Of a stretch of 64,000 nucleotides of DNA, positions 1 to 9,057 are shown one piece after another. The stretch is from positions 4,930,365-4,994,364 of the forward strand of contig NZ_CP095742.1 of assembly GCF_023078495.1 (NCBI RefSeq). The letters are read 5' to 3'. Under the pieces are notes generated by a model. It was given only the letters and a program-made list of their open reading frames with translations. It did no database searches and was not told the origin of the DNA. Source of the DNA: Luteibacter aegosomatissinici. GTDB lineage: Bacteria; Pseudomonadota; Gammaproteobacteria; Xanthomonadales; Rhodanobacteraceae. The first letter of the stretch is position 1; each line of letters starts with the position of its first letter. The translations under genes were made by a program, and so were the position numbers.

Positions 1-2
1 CC

Positions 3-302
3 ATCGGCCGCTCGCCGACGTTCTCCGCCGTGGTGGAGGAAGAGATGACACCGGGCAGCACCGTGGCGGATGCCGACCTGGAGCGCACGATACTCGGCCA
101 GCTGGATGGGTACGCCCACCCCACATCGAGCGTACCGATGGGTGACGATGGCGTGGTCGACAGCAACGGATGCGTACACGGCGTTTCCGGGCTGATGGTC
201 GTCGATGCGTCGATCATGCCGGGTATCTGCAGCGCGCCCACCAACATCACCACGATGATGATCGCAGAACACATTGCTCGTCGCGTATTCGGCGGCAAGT
301 GA
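3..302 (+). CDS. GMC-family FAD oxidoreductase, C-terminal end (5' truncated by the window)
   Basis: The reading frame is open from the window edge to the TGA at 300-302, so only about the last 99 residues are present. The visible part matches the C-terminal end of glucose-methanol-choline oxidoreductases: an H-P-T-S-S-V-P-M-G segment at the place of the family's active-site His region, then VVDASIMPGICSAPTNITTM, the FAD-binding and catalytic C-terminal signature, and the usual closing helix. Members oxidise alcohols using FAD; the substrate cannot be read from this fragment. The hydrolase downstream starts 7 bases after the stop and is probably co-transcribed. Confidence 0.85.
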   Translation: MGRSPTFSAVVEEEMTPGSTVADADLERTILGQLDGYAHPTSSVPMGDDGVVDSNGCVHGVSGLMVVDASIMPGICSAPTNITTMMIAEHIARRVFGGK

Positions 303-309
303 GGACCCC

Positions 310-1224
310 ATGAGCACGATTGTCCCCTGTCCGATTGAGCAGTTTCCGCTGTCGCCTGACGATGCGGCCGCACTTCCTGCGCTTCACGCGATGTTTGCCC
401 GCTTCTGGTCGAGTGAGACGGCAGCGACATCCCCACGCGTGGCTTACGATGCTTTCATCGCGCTGACAGCTCCTCGCGAGGGCGTGTCCATGCATCCCTC
501 GCTGGATCCCGCGCTCCCCGGTTGGGTGTGCGTGCCTGAGCACGCCGTGGCTGGCCGGGCGCTGCTTTATATCCACGGTGGCGCCTACACGCTGGGTACG
601 GCGCCGGCCTATCGCGGCTTCGCCAGCCAGATCGCGGCGCGGACGCAGTACACCACCTATGTGTTGGAATATCCCCTGGCACCCGAGGCGGCTTTGCCTG
701 CCGCCATCAACACCGCATCGGCCGCGCTGGATCGCCTCGCGAGTATTTACGAGGGCGTTGGGCTGGTAGGGGACTCGGCTGGCGGTGGGCTTACCCTGGC
801 CACGCTCGCGGGTAACGACAAGGCGAGTGCTGCCGTGGTGTTCTCGCCCTGGACCGATCTGACGTTCAGCGGCGAAAGCATGCGTGAGCGCGGCTCGCGT
901 GAGTTGCTGCTGCAGGAAGCAAGCCTGCGCGCCTCGGCGCGGGCGTATATCGGCGAGGCAAACCCACGGGATCCCCGTGCATCGCCATTGCTCGCCATAC
1001 CCGAGCGCCTGCCACCCTTGCTTGTCCAGGTGGGGTCCGAGGAAATCCTGTACGACGATGCGCTTGGCTACGCGGCGCGGGCGAGGGCGGCTGGCCACGC
1101 CGTGATGCTGCAGGCATGGGCAGGCATGCACCATGTGTTCCCGTTGAACGTGGCCGAACTGGAGGCCGCGCGGGGCGCCCTGGACGAAGCCGGCAGGTTC
1201 CTGCGCCAGTACCTTGGCGGGTGA
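310..1224 (+). CDS. alpha/beta hydrolase of the hormone-sensitive-lipase (HSL) family
   Basis: A 304-residue esterase-type protein. It has the HGG oxyanion-hole motif at residues 89-91 and the nucleophile elbow GDSAGG at 154-159 (Ser156). An acid Asp lies in GSEEILYDD near 249-250, and the catalytic His is in MHHVF at 274-275: the full HSL triad. No signal peptide, so cytoplasmic. I chose the ATG at 310, just after the upstream stop, with a GAGG sequence before it, rather than the in-frame start inside the upstream gene. The short spacing suggests an operon with the oxidoreductase. The natural ester substrate is unknown. Confidence 0.85.
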   Translation: MSTIVPCPIEQFPLSPDDAAALPALHAMFARFWSSETAATSPRVAYDAFIALTAPREGVSMHPSLDPALPGWVCVPEHAVAGRALLYIHGGAYTLGTAPAYRGFASQIAARTQYTTYVLEYPLAPEAALPAAINTASAALDRLASIYEGVGLVGDSAGGGLTLATLAGNDKASAAVVFSPWTDLTFSGESMRERGSRELLLQEASLRASARAYIGEANPRDPRASPLLAIPERLPPLLVQVGSEEILYDDALGYAARARAAGHAVMLQAWAGMHHVFPLNVAELEAARGALDEAGRFLRQYLGG

Positions 1225-1406
1225 CCCGGGGGGCCGGAGGGTGGCACCGCAGAAGCTTGCTCCAGGGATGTTAGTTGCCCTGGAAGCCGTTCAAAAAGGT
1301 GAACAAATCGCGAAGATTCGTGCTGCATCGCAAAAGTCTGGGCAAGACCACCCAAGTCAGCGTTTCTAAATAGTTTTTCATTCGCTCCCACCAAGTGGTA
1401 TTGCAC

Positions 1407-1420
1407 GTAATAACGTTTAC
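1407..1420. promoter_or_regulatory. degenerate LacI-type operator upstream of the LacI-family regulator
   Basis: Contains AACGTTTAC (1412-1420), the right three-quarters of the palindrome GTAAACGTTTAC found intact at 7498-7509. The left half is degenerate. With the second site at 1469-1480 it suggests autoregulation of the regulator. The rest of the gap between the hydrolase and the regulator start (1225-1529) holds only an imperfect CCAGGG/CCCTGG inverted repeat around 1261-1282 and no other gene that I can see. Confidence 0.5.
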
Positions 1421-1468
1421 TCGTGCAGTGCAACAAGCCATTGATTTAACAGGCTTTACACGGATGGT

Positions 1469-1480
1469 GAAAACGTTTAC
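1469..1480. promoter_or_regulatory. LacI-type operator (GAAAACGTTTAC)
   Basis: Matches the perfect palindrome GTAAACGTTTAC at 7498-7509 in 11 of 12 positions and lies about 50 bases before the chosen start of the LacI-family gene. LacI/GalR proteins bind such centred-CG palindromes, so this is a likely autoregulatory site. Its position argues that translation of the regulator begins downstream of it and not at the earlier in-frame codons around 1395 or 1464. Confidence 0.65.
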
Positions 1481-1529
1481 GTTCCGCGCCGTCGAACCCG
1501 GTGGGGCCGGGGAGCAGGGCGATGACTAC

Positions 1530-2549
1530 GTGAGTGTGACGATCAAAGACGTCGCGAGGATGGCCAACGTATCGGTGGCCTCCGTTTCGCGCGCACTGAA
1601 TGGCCACGGCGGCGTGACCGCGGAAACGCAGAAGCGTATCCGCGAGGTCGCCGCCCGCTTGCGTTACGTGCCGCACAGCGCCGCACGCAGCCTCATCACC
1701 CGCCGCACCCAGACCATCGGCGCCTTGCTGCCCGACCTGCACGGCGCGTTCTTCTCCGAGCTCATCCGCGGTATCGACCTGGCGGCGCGTGCGCGCGGGC
1801 TGTACCTGCTGGTTTCCAGCTCGCATGGCGATGCCACCGAGGCCGCGATCGCGCTGCGCGCCATGCAGGGTCGCGTCGATGGCCTGCTCGTCATGTCACC
1901 GCATGCCGATGCCGCGTTCCTCGACGAGAACCTGCCGATCGTGCTGCCCACGGTGCTGATCAACAGCCACGTGCGCTCCGAGCGCCACGCCGCGCTGGAT
2001 GTCGATGACTTCGGCGGTGCGAAAGCGATGGTCGAACACCTGCTCGGAAACGGCAGGAAGCGCATCGTGTTCATCGCCGGCCCGGACGTGAACCACGACG
2101 TGCAGGAACGCTGCCGCGGCTACCGGGAAGCACTTGCTGCCGCCGGCCTGGGTGACACCGCTGCCATTTTGCAGGGCGACTTCACTGAAGAATCCGGCTA
2201 CCGCAAGGCCAAGGAAGCGTTGGCGATGTCGCCGCGCCCCGATGCCATCTTCGCCGCGAACGACATGATGGCGATTGGCGCGCTTTCAGCATTGGCCGAA
2301 GCCGGCGTGCGCACGCCCGACGACATCGCCGTCACCGGTTTTGACGATATTCCGATGGCGCGATACGTATCGCCGCCGCTTACCACGGTGCGAGTGCGCA
2401 TCGCGGAGTTGGGGGAGGCCGCGCTGGACCGCCTGGCCATGATGATCGAATCACCTGATGACGCTGCGCCTGAGCCGCGCGTCGTCGGCACCGAACTCGT
2501 CGTACGCGCCTCGTGTGGCGCCAGCGACAAGGCACAACGACGGAACTGA
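1530..2549 (+). CDS. LacI/GalR-family transcriptional regulator of the glycan locus
   Basis: About 339 residues from the GTG at 1530. The N-terminal helix-turn-helix TIKDVARMANVSVASVSRAL is the LacI signature, followed by the hinge region and a periplasmic-binding-protein-like ligand domain ending in the usual D-I-A-V-T-G-F-D-D-I-P and L-T-T-V-R elements. The frame is open further upstream to 1395, but LacI proteins begin right before the HTH and the upstream stretch carries two operator-like sites. It precedes a TonB receptor and a glucanase/ABC operon with a perfect copy of the operator, so it probably represses the locus until a sugar ligand binds. The ligand is inferred only. Confidence 0.88.
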   Translation: MSVTIKDVARMANVSVASVSRALNGHGGVTAETQKRIREVAARLRYVPHSAARSLITRRTQTIGALLPDLHGAFFSELIRGIDLAARARGLYLLVSSSHGDATEAAIALRAMQGRVDGLLVMSPHADAAFLDENLPIVLPTVLINSHVRSERHAALDVDDFGGAKAMVEHLLGNGRKRIVFIAGPDVNHDVQERCRGYREALAAAGLGDTAAILQGDFTEESGYRKAKEALAMSPRPDAIFAANDMMAIGALSALAEAGVRTPDDIAVTGFDDIPMARYVSPPLTTVRVRIAELGEAALDRLAMMIESPDDAAPEPRVVGTELVVRASCGASDKAQRRN

Positions 2550-2779
2550 TCCGTCGTCTGCATGACGCGGCTTGCCGGGCCGTGGCGGGAACCCAGGACG
2601 GCGCCATTGATGGATAGCGAGAACCATCCGGTCCGCACGCGGAACGGGCGGGGGTGCGGGGTAGATCGCCTTTGATGAGGTGGCGTTGACCACCGCGACG
2701 CGGCTGCGAGGCCGGACGTCGTACCCATGCCCAGCCGGACCGGGTCATACACACAGAGAGATTGGGAGAGAGGGGTACC

Positions 2780-5700
2780 ATGAACGCTTCGAAGCACATG
2801 AAGAAGAAGCTGCTGTGCGGTGTTATCGCCGCGAGCATGGCCGCGGTCGTCGCACCGACCGCCACGATGGCGCAGACCGCCACCGCAACGCTGAAGGGCA
2901 AGACCACGCCGGGCGCGCAGGTCACCGCGTTCAACCCGAAGACGGGTACGACCCGCAAGGCGACGGCTGGTGCGGATGGCGCATACATCATCAACGGTTT
3001 GCAGCCGGCGACCTACCAGGTGGATGCGGGCCCGGGCACGCAGCAGAACGTCACCCTGACCGTCGCCTCGACGGCCACGCTGAACCTCGCCGCAGCGTCC
3101 GCGGCACCGGCCGCCTCGGCGGCGAACGCCACCACGATGGAAGGCGTCAGCGTCAGCGCATCAACGCTGACCGAAGTGAAGACGCCGGAAGTGGCCAAGA
3201 CCATTTCGCTGCGCCAGATCCAGACCATCCCGCAGGTCTCGCGTAACTTCCTCGAATTCGCCGACACCGTGCCGGGCATGGTGTTCAGCGTGGATGCGCA
3301 GGGCCACACCTCGCTGCGCGGCGGTGCGCAGAACGACAGCTCGGTCAACGTCTTCATCGACGGCGTGGGCCAGAAGAGCTACGTGAAGGAAGGTGGCGTG
3401 TCCGGCCAGGTGAACAGCCAGGGTAACCCGTTCCCGCAGCTGGCCATTGGCGAGTACAAGGTCATCACCTCGAACTACAAGGCCGAGTACGACCAGGTCT
3501 CATCGGCGGCGATCACCGCGGAAACCAAGTCGGGTACCAATGAGTTCCACGGCGAAGTGTTCGATACCTACACCTCGGACAAGTACCGCAGCCGCACCCC
3601 GTCGGAAGAAGACGGTGACAAGGCGCGTTCGTTCGAGAAGGAATACGGCTTTGCGCTGGGTGGCCCGATCATCAAGGACCAGATGCACTTCTTCGTGACC
3701 TTCGAGCAGAAGAAGTTCGATACGCCGATCACCGTGAGCCCGGGCTCCGATGCCCCGGCCAGCGCGATCGGCCTGCTGCCGACCGCGGCTCAGAACGCCT
3801 TCGGTTCGGCTAGCCTGCCGTTCGATGAAAAGCTTTACTTCGGCAAGATCGACTGGGAATTCACCGACCGCGACCGTATCGAGATCAGCACCCAGGTGCG
3901 TCGCGAAACCCAGGCCGACAACATCGGCCAGGGCCAGTCGGTCTCGCAGTCCATCTTCACCGAGAACCACGACACCCGCGGCACATTCCGCTGGCAGCAC
4001 AGCGGTGACTGGTACTTCAACGAGTTCAAGGCCTCGTACGAGAACTCGTCGAACGACCCGCTGCCGGTCAACTACGCCAACGGCTACAACTACACCTGGA
4101 AGCCGGCAAACGATGCCGCGATCATCGGCATTGGCGCCGCCTCGCCGCTGGCAACGCAGATCAAGGGCCAGGAAGGTCCGATGATCTCGGATGACTTCAC
4201 CTTCAACGACCTCACCTGGTACGGCGACCACGTCGTGAAGGCAGGCTGGAAGTACAAGGAAGTGACCCTGCACGCCCAGGATGCGCAGGACACGAACCCG
4301 CAGTACACCTACAGCGTGGACGAGTCGGGCACCGAAGCCATCCCGTACAAGATCCAGTTCTCGAACCCGGTCCCGGGCCTCAACCCGGTCTCGGAGACCA
4401 AGGACAAGCAGTACGGCGCGTATATCCAGGACGACTGGTCGGTCAACGATCACCTCACGCTGAATATCGGCGTGCGCTGGGACAAGGAAAAGACCCCGTC
4501 GTACCTTGACTGGGTGACCCCGGAAAGCGTCATCAATGCGTTCAATTCGCTGGATCCGGCCGCGCAGGCGCAGTTCCCGGGCCAGACGTACGCGCAGACC
4601 CTGGCCAAGGGCGGCATCGATTACAACAACTACATCAGCAACGGCAGCAACCGCCATGCGCAGAACCAGTGGGCCCCGCGCCTCGGCTTCTCGTATGACC
4701 TGTTCGCCGACGAAGAGCACGTGATCCATGGTGGCGCCGGCCGTTCGTACGACCGCAACCTCTACGATTACCTGCAGCTGGAACAGACCAAGTCGGCGCT
4801 GCCGTACCAGCAGATCAACATCAACACGGCCAGCCACCCCTGCGTGCCGGGCCAGAACAGCTGCTTCGCGTGGGACCCCGCGTTCCTCAATGGCCTGCCA
4901 GTGTTGCAGGGGCTCGTCAGCGGTACGAACCTGGGCCAGGAAGTCGACATCCTCAACAACAACCTGCGCGCCCCGTACTCGGACCAGTTCAGCATCGGTA
5001 TGTCGAACAAGGTTGGCGACTGGAACACCGACGCGACCATCACCCGCGTGCTCTCGTATGACGGCTTCGCGTTCACGCTGGGCAACCGTTATCCGGATGG
5101 TTCGTTCTTCCAGAACGGTTCGCAGCCGTGGAACAACGGTATCCCGGGCTTTGGTTCGATGATCCGCGGCGACAACGGCATCCGTACCGCTACCACCCAG
5201 GTGCTGCTGTCGGCCGACAAGCCGTACACCCGCGAATCGGGCTGGAGCGCGAACTTCGCCTACACCTATAGCCACGCCAAGCAGAACCGCGATATCAACG
5301 AGCACTACTCGTTCGACTACGGCTCGATCAAGGATTACCCGTTCATCACATCGAACGCGGCGGCCAAGCATCGTTTCGTGGCGACCGGCTCGCTCGATGG
5401 TCCGTGGGGCTTCACGTTCTCCGGCAAGCTGATCATCGCGACGCCGCTGCCGTGGAACGGCTTCGAGAGCTGCGGCGCCGGGTGCTACTACTCGCGCGGC
5501 GAATCCTCGCGTCCGATCGCAGGCGTCCCGGCCGCATCGAAGTTCCTGGTGGGCGGCAAGATCTGGGGTTACCGCGAGATCGACCTGCAGGCCACGAAGG
5601 ACTTTGTCATCGATTCGAACGACCAGACGAAGTTCTACGTCCGCATCGACCTGCTCAACGTGTTCAACTGGAAGAACTTCGCCGATTACACCTCCAACAC

Positions 5701-5800
5701 GGGTGCAGGCGCGGTGGGTGCCCCGGTCGTCTACAACAAGGACGGCAACATCACCGGTGTGCCTCGCACGGCGAAGATCACCGCCGGCTTCAAGTTCTAA
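2780..5800 (+). CDS. TonB-dependent outer-membrane receptor, Oar-like with N-terminal carboxypeptidase-regulatory-like domain
   Basis: A 1006-residue protein starting at the ATG at 2780 after GAGAGGGG. Residues 1 to about 31 form a signal peptide ending A-T-M-A-Q. A small Ig-like domain follows (about 35-100, ending YIINGLQPATYQVD), then a plug domain (about 150-260, with SLRGGAQNDSSVNVFIDGVG) and a long beta-barrel ending in a terminal aromatic (Phe), as outer-membrane barrels do. This Oar-type layout is common for carbohydrate or large-substrate uptake in Xanthomonadales. Placement after the LacI regulator and before a halogenase-like gene and glucanase suggests glycan import into the periplasm. 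The TonB box was not identified. Confidence 0.9.
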   Translation: MNASKHMKKKLLCGVIAASMAAVVAPTATMAQTATATLKGKTTPGAQVTAFNPKTGTTRKATAGADGAYIINGLQPATYQVDAGPGTQQNVTLTVASTATLNLAAASAAPAASAANATTMEGVSVSASTLTEVKTPEVAKTISLRQIQTIPQVSRNFLEFADTVPGMVFSVDAQGHTSLRGGAQNDSSVNVFIDGVGQKSYVKEGGVSGQVNSQGNPFPQLAIGEYKVITSNYKAEYDQVSSAAITAETKSGTNEFHGEVFDTYTSDKYRSRTPSEEDGDKARSFEKEYGFALGGPIIKDQMHFFVTFEQKKFDTPITVSPGSDAPASAIGLLPTAAQNAFGSASLPFDEKLYFGKIDWEFTDRDRIEISTQVRRETQADNIGQGQSVSQSIFTENHDTRGTFRWQHSGDWYFNEFKASYENSSNDPLPVNYANGYNYTWKPANDAAIIGIGAASPLATQIKGQEGPMISDDFTFNDLTWYGDHVVKAGWKYKEVTLHAQDAQDTNPQYTYSVDESGTEAIPYKIQFSNPVPGLNPVSETKDKQYGAYIQDDWSVNDHLTLNIGVRWDKEKTPSYLDWVTPESVINAFNSLDPAAQAQFPGQTYAQTLAKGGIDYNNYISNGSNRHAQNQWAPRLGFSYDLFADEEHVIHGGAGRSYDRNLYDYLQLEQTKSALPYQQININTASHPCVPGQNSCFAWDPAFLNGLPVLQGLVSGTNLGQEVDILNNNLRAPYSDQFSIGMSNKVGDWNTDATITRVLSYDGFAFTLGNRYPDGSFFQNGSQPWNNGIPGFGSMIRGDNGIRTATTQVLLSADKPYTRESGWSANFAYTYSHAKQNRDINEHYSFDYGSIKDYPFITSNAAAKHRFVATGSLDGPWGFTFSGKLIIATPLPWNGFESCGAGCYYSRGESSRPIAGVPAASKFLVGGKIWGYREIDLQATKDFVIDSNDQTKFYVRIDLLNVFNWKNFADYTSNTGAGAVGAPVVYNKDGNITGVPRTAKITAGFKF

Positions 5801-5853
5801 ACGCGTAGGTGTTAAGGGTGCTTCCGGTGGGCAAGACCGGTTGCACCTTCTTC

Positions 5854-5885
5854 GCGCCCGCGAGTCTCCCCGCGGGCGCTTTCTT
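5854..5885 (+). terminator. rho-independent terminator after the TonB receptor gene
   Basis: Perfect 9-bp stem GCGCCCGCG / CGCGGGCGC with an 8-base loop, followed by TTTCTT, 53 bases after the receptor stop. It probably limits read-through into the halogenase-like gene that starts at 5901. Confidence 0.8.
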
Positions 5886-5900
5886 ATTCAGGATGGCAGC

Positions 5901-7406
5901 ATGAACATCGTAATCGTCGGCGGCGGCACCGCGGGATGGATGGCTGCTTCCGCTCTATCGCGCGCACTGAACCGGCATACCACCATCCGCCTGGTCGAAT
6001 CCGACGAGATCGGCATCGTGGGCGTGGGTGAAGCCACCGTGCCGCACATCAAGGCGTTCAACCAGATGCTGGGCCTGAACGAGGCGCAGTTTGTTTCGCG
6101 CACGCAAGGCAGCTTCAAGCTCGGGATCGAATTCCGCGACTGGGGCCGCCTGGGCGATAGCTATGTGCATGGCTTCGGCACGATGGGCCACGATGTCGGC
6201 CTGGCATCGTTTCACCAGTACTGGATCAAGGGCCGCCTGCGCGGCCAGGCCAGCGACCTGCTCGATTACTCGGTGAACACCGTGGCCGCCATGCGCGGCA
6301 AGTTCATGCCAGCGCCGGTCGACGTGCCTGCCAGCAATCCGCTGGGCAGCATCGCTTATGCGTACCACTTCGACGCGGCCCTCTACGCGCGGTTCCTGCG
6401 CGAATATGCTGAGCAACGTGGTGTAAAGCGTATCGAAGGCAAGGTGCGCGAGGTCGTGACGAATCCGGAAAACGGCTATGTCACCGCGGTACGGTTAGAG
6501 AACGGCGAATCCGTGTCGGGCGACCTCTTCATCGATTGCACCGGCTTCCGTGGCCTGCTCATCGAAGGTACCTGCGAAGCGGGCTACGAGGACTGGAAGC
6601 AATGGTTGCCCTGCGATCGTGCACTGGCCGTGCCGTGTGCCAAGGTCGCGCCGCCCACGCCCTACACGCGCAGCACCGCGCGCGGGGCTGGCTGGCAATG
6701 GCGCATCCCGCTGCAGCACCGCACCGGCAACGGCTACGTCTATTCCAGCGATTTCATCAGCGATGACGAAGCCGCCTCGGTGCTGCTCGCAAACCTGGAT
6801 GGCGCGAAGCTGGCCGATCCCAAGCCGCTGCGCTTCACCACGGGTATCCGTCGCAAGGCATGGGTGCGCAACGTCGTGGCGCTTGGCCTGGCGAGCGGCT
6901 TCATGGAGCCGCTTGAATCCACGTCGATCCACATGATCCAGTCGGGTATCTCGCGCTTGCTGCAGCTCCTGCCGGAATCGGGCCACGTCGATCCGCTCCT
7001 GATCGATCGGTACAACGCTCAAGTGCGTTTTGAAGCCGAGCGCATCCGCGATTTCCTCGTACTGCACTACAACGCCACGTCGCGCAACGACACGCCGTTC
7101 TGGGATCACTGCCGCACCATGGCGGTCCCCGATACGCTCAAGGAATACACCGACCTTTTCCGCCATAGCGGCCGCTTCTTCCGTAATGCGGATGAGATGT
7201 TCGGCCTGGTGAGCTGGGTCCAGGTCATGGTGGGCCAGGGCATCATGCCCACAGGTTACGACCCGCTGGTGGACCAGATGTCCGATGAGGACCTGCCGCG
7301 GTTCCTGGCCAGCATCCGCGACGTGGTTTCGAAAAACGTGGACCTCATGCCTACCCACGAGCAGTTCATCGCCCGGGAATGCCCGGCCCCCCAGGTGGCC
7401 GCGTGA
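5901..7406 (+). CDS. flavin-dependent tryptophan-halogenase-family protein
   Basis: A 501-residue protein with the FAD-binding motif GGGTAGW at residues 7-13, the conserved Lys73 in SFKLGIEF, and the halogenase signature W-x-W-x-I-P at 265-270. These are the hallmarks of flavin-dependent halogenases, which use FADH2, oxygen and halide. In Xanthomonadales and Caulobacter many such genes sit next to TonB receptors in carbohydrate loci, and no halogenated product is known for them, so the real substrate is uncertain. The ATG at 5901 begins the Rossmann fold directly, and longer readings run back into the terminator and the receptor gene. Confidence 0.85.
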   Translation: MNIVIVGGGTAGWMAASALSRALNRHTTIRLVESDEIGIVGVGEATVPHIKAFNQMLGLNEAQFVSRTQGSFKLGIEFRDWGRLGDSYVHGFGTMGHDVGLASFHQYWIKGRLRGQASDLLDYSVNTVAAMRGKFMPAPVDVPASNPLGSIAYAYHFDAALYARFLREYAEQRGVKRIEGKVREVVTNPENGYVTAVRLENGESVSGDLFIDCTGFRGLLIEGTCEAGYEDWKQWLPCDRALAVPCAKVAPPTPYTRSTARGAGWQWRIPLQHRTGNGYVYSSDFISDDEAASVLLANLDGAKLADPKPLRFTTGIRRKAWVRNVVALGLASGFMEPLESTSIHMIQSGISRLLQLLPESGHVDPLLIDRYNAQVRFEAERIRDFLVLHYNATSRNDTPFWDHCRTMAVPDTLKEYTDLFRHSGRFFRNADEMFGLVSWVQVMVGQGIMPTGYDPLVDQMSDEDLPRFLASIRDVVSKNVDLMPTHEQFIARECPAPQVAA

Positions 7407-7463
7407 TCACCGTTTTGACGATGGACACCGGGGGTGGCTCCCCGTATGGTTTTGGCTTCGATC

Positions 7464-7481
7464 AGGGCCCTTCGGGGCCTT
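7464..7481 (+). terminator. possible hairpin with a TTCG loop between the halogenase-like gene and the glucanase operon
   Basis: AGGGCCC - TTCG - GGGCCTT forms a 7-bp hairpin capped by a stable TTCG tetraloop. The bases after it are not a clear T-run, so it may be a weak terminator or only a structured leader upstream of the operator. Confidence 0.4.
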
Positions 7482-7497
7482 ATTCGGGCCTCGCGAC

Positions 7498-7509
7498 GTA
7501 AACGTTTAC
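7498..7509. promoter_or_regulatory. perfect LacI-type operator GTAAACGTTTAC
   Basis: A 12-base perfect palindrome with a central CG, the classical core of LacI/GalR operators, 57 bases upstream of the glucanase start. Near-copies at 1407-1420 and 1469-1480 precede the LacI-type regulator. The simplest reading is that this regulator controls the glucanase/ABC operon from this site. Confidence 0.75.
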
Positions 7510-7566
7510 GCGGACGCCGTCCCCACGCCGGCCGCGTTAGCCTCGACAGATCCAAGGAACACCCAC

Positions 7567-9057
7567 ATGAAAGCCTCCACGACCAAGCGCCTGACCCTCG
7601 CCCTCGCCGCCCTGATGGCCTGTGCCGCCCCCCTGGCCATGGCCCGCGAAACGCCCAAGGCCGCCAAGGCCAAGCCCGCCGCCACCACGATGCCAACGAA
7701 AGACCTGCACCCGGTGCCGCCCATGATCGTGGACCTGGAGAAGCGCACCTTCCAATGGTTCTGGGATAGCGCCAACCCCGAGAACGGCCTGGTTCCCGAT
7801 CACTATCCGACCGACTCGTTCGCCTCGATCGCCTCGGTGGGCTTCGGTCTAACCGCGTATGGCGTCGGCGTGGAGCGCGGCTATGTCACGCGCGAGCAGG
7901 CGGTGGACCGCACGCTGGCCACGCTGAAGTTCTTCAACGAGTCGGCGCAGAACGATTCCGAGGATGATTCCACCGGTTTCCACGGCTTCTACTACCATTT
8001 CCTGGACATGAAGACCGGCAAGCGCTTCGCGCGCTGGGTGGAAGTCTCGTCGGTGGATACCACGCTGCTGCTTGGCGGCGTGCTGTTCGCGCAGAGCTAC
8101 TACGACCACGACACGCCCAAGGAAAAGGAAATCCGTGACCTGGCCGACCAGATCTACCGCCGCGTGGACTGGACCTGGATGCAGAACCACGCGCCGCTGA
8201 TCAGCATGGGCTGGACGCCTGGCGGCAAGGCCATCCCGCACGATTGGGAGGGCTACAACGAAGGCATGCTTGTCTACATCCTTGCACTGGGCTCGCCCAC
8301 GCATCCGGTGGGCGAGGATGCGTGGCAGGCGTGGACGAAGACGTACGACAAGACCTGGGGCGAGTTCCACGGCCAGACCTTCCTGAACTTCGCGCCGCTG
8401 TTCGGCCACCAGTTCAGCCACACCTGGGTTGATTTCCGCGGTATCAAGGATGCGTGGAACCGTGAGAAGGGCCTGGATTACTTCGAGAACAGCCGCCGCG
8501 CCACGTACTCGCAACAGGCCTACGCGATCGCCAACCCGGGTGGCTGGACCGGTTACGGCAAGAACATCTGGGGCCTCTCCGCCTCGAACGGCCCGGGCGG
8601 CCTGATCATCAAGCAGGGTGACAAGGAGCGCACGTTCCAGGGTTACACCGCCCGTGGTGCCGGCCTCGATTACATCTCGGACGATGGCACGATCGTACCC
8701 ATGGCGGCCGGCGGCTCGATCGCCTTCGCGCCGGAGATCGTCATTCCCGCGCTGGAGGAGATGAAGAAGAAGTACGGCCAGTACATCTACACCAAGTACG
8801 GCTTCGTCGACGCGTTCAACCTCAGCTTCGATACGCGCACCGACCTGCGCACCGGCCAGCTCGTGCCGGGCTTCGGCTGGGCCGATACCGTGCACCTGGG
8901 CATCGACCAGGGCCCGATCGTGCTCATGATCGAGAACTATCGCAGCGAGTTCGTGTGGAACGTGATGAAGAAGAACCCGTACATCCGCAAGGGCCTGCAG
9001 CGCGCCGGCTTCACCGGCGGCTGGCTGGATGCCGAGACGGCTTCCACCCTGTGGTAA
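7567..9057 (+). CDS. secreted GH144-like glucoamylase-family glucanase
   Basis: A 496-residue protein. Residues 1-26 form a signal peptide ending PLAMA. The mature part begins with a low-complexity A/K/P stretch, then the COG5368 'glucoamylase' fold: LEKRTFQWFWDSANPENGLVPDH, GFYYHFLD, WVEVSSVDTTLLLGGVLF, GWDTVHLGIDQG-type C-terminal region (here GWADTVHLGIDQGP). Characterised relatives (GH144) are endo-beta-1,2-glucanases; other activities exist in the wider fold. Starts at the ATG at 7567, 57 bases after the operator, and its stop overlaps the next start (TAATG), so it leads the ABC-transporter operon. Probably releases oligosaccharides in the periplasm or outside. Confidence 0.85.
   Translation: MKASTTKRLTLALAALMACAAPLAMARETPKAAKAKPAATTMPTKDLHPVPPMIVDLEKRTFQWFWDSANPENGLVPDHYPTDSFASIASVGFGLTAYGVGVERGYVTREQAVDRTLATLKFFNESAQNDSEDDSTGFHGFYYHFLDMKTGKRFARWVEVSSVDTTLLLGGVLFAQSYYDHDTPKEKEIRDLADQIYRRVDWTWMQNHAPLISMGWTPGGKAIPHDWEGYNEGMLVYILALGSPTHPVGEDAWQAWTKTYDKTWGEFHGQTFLNFAPLFGHQFSHTWVDFRGIKDAWNREKGLDYFENSRRATYSQQAYAIANPGGWTGYGKNIWGLSASNGPGGLIIKQGDKERTFQGYTARGAGLDYISDDGTIVPMAAGGSIAFAPEIVIPALEEMKKKYGQYIYTKYGFVDAFNLSFDTRTDLRTGQLVPGFGWADTVHLGIDQGPIVLMIENYRSEFVWNVMKKNPYIRKGLQRAGFTGGWLDAETASTLW

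Noticed and set aside
1395..1529. N-terminal extension of the LacI-type regulator
   Set aside because: LacI proteins start right at the HTH, and the extension contains two operator-like sites, so it is more likely untranslated.
3500..5371. A 623-codon open frame on the minus strand inside the TonB receptor gene
   Set aside because: It is antisense to a clear family member, rich in R/V/A/G as expected from GC-rich complementary codons, with no domain or ribosome binding site.
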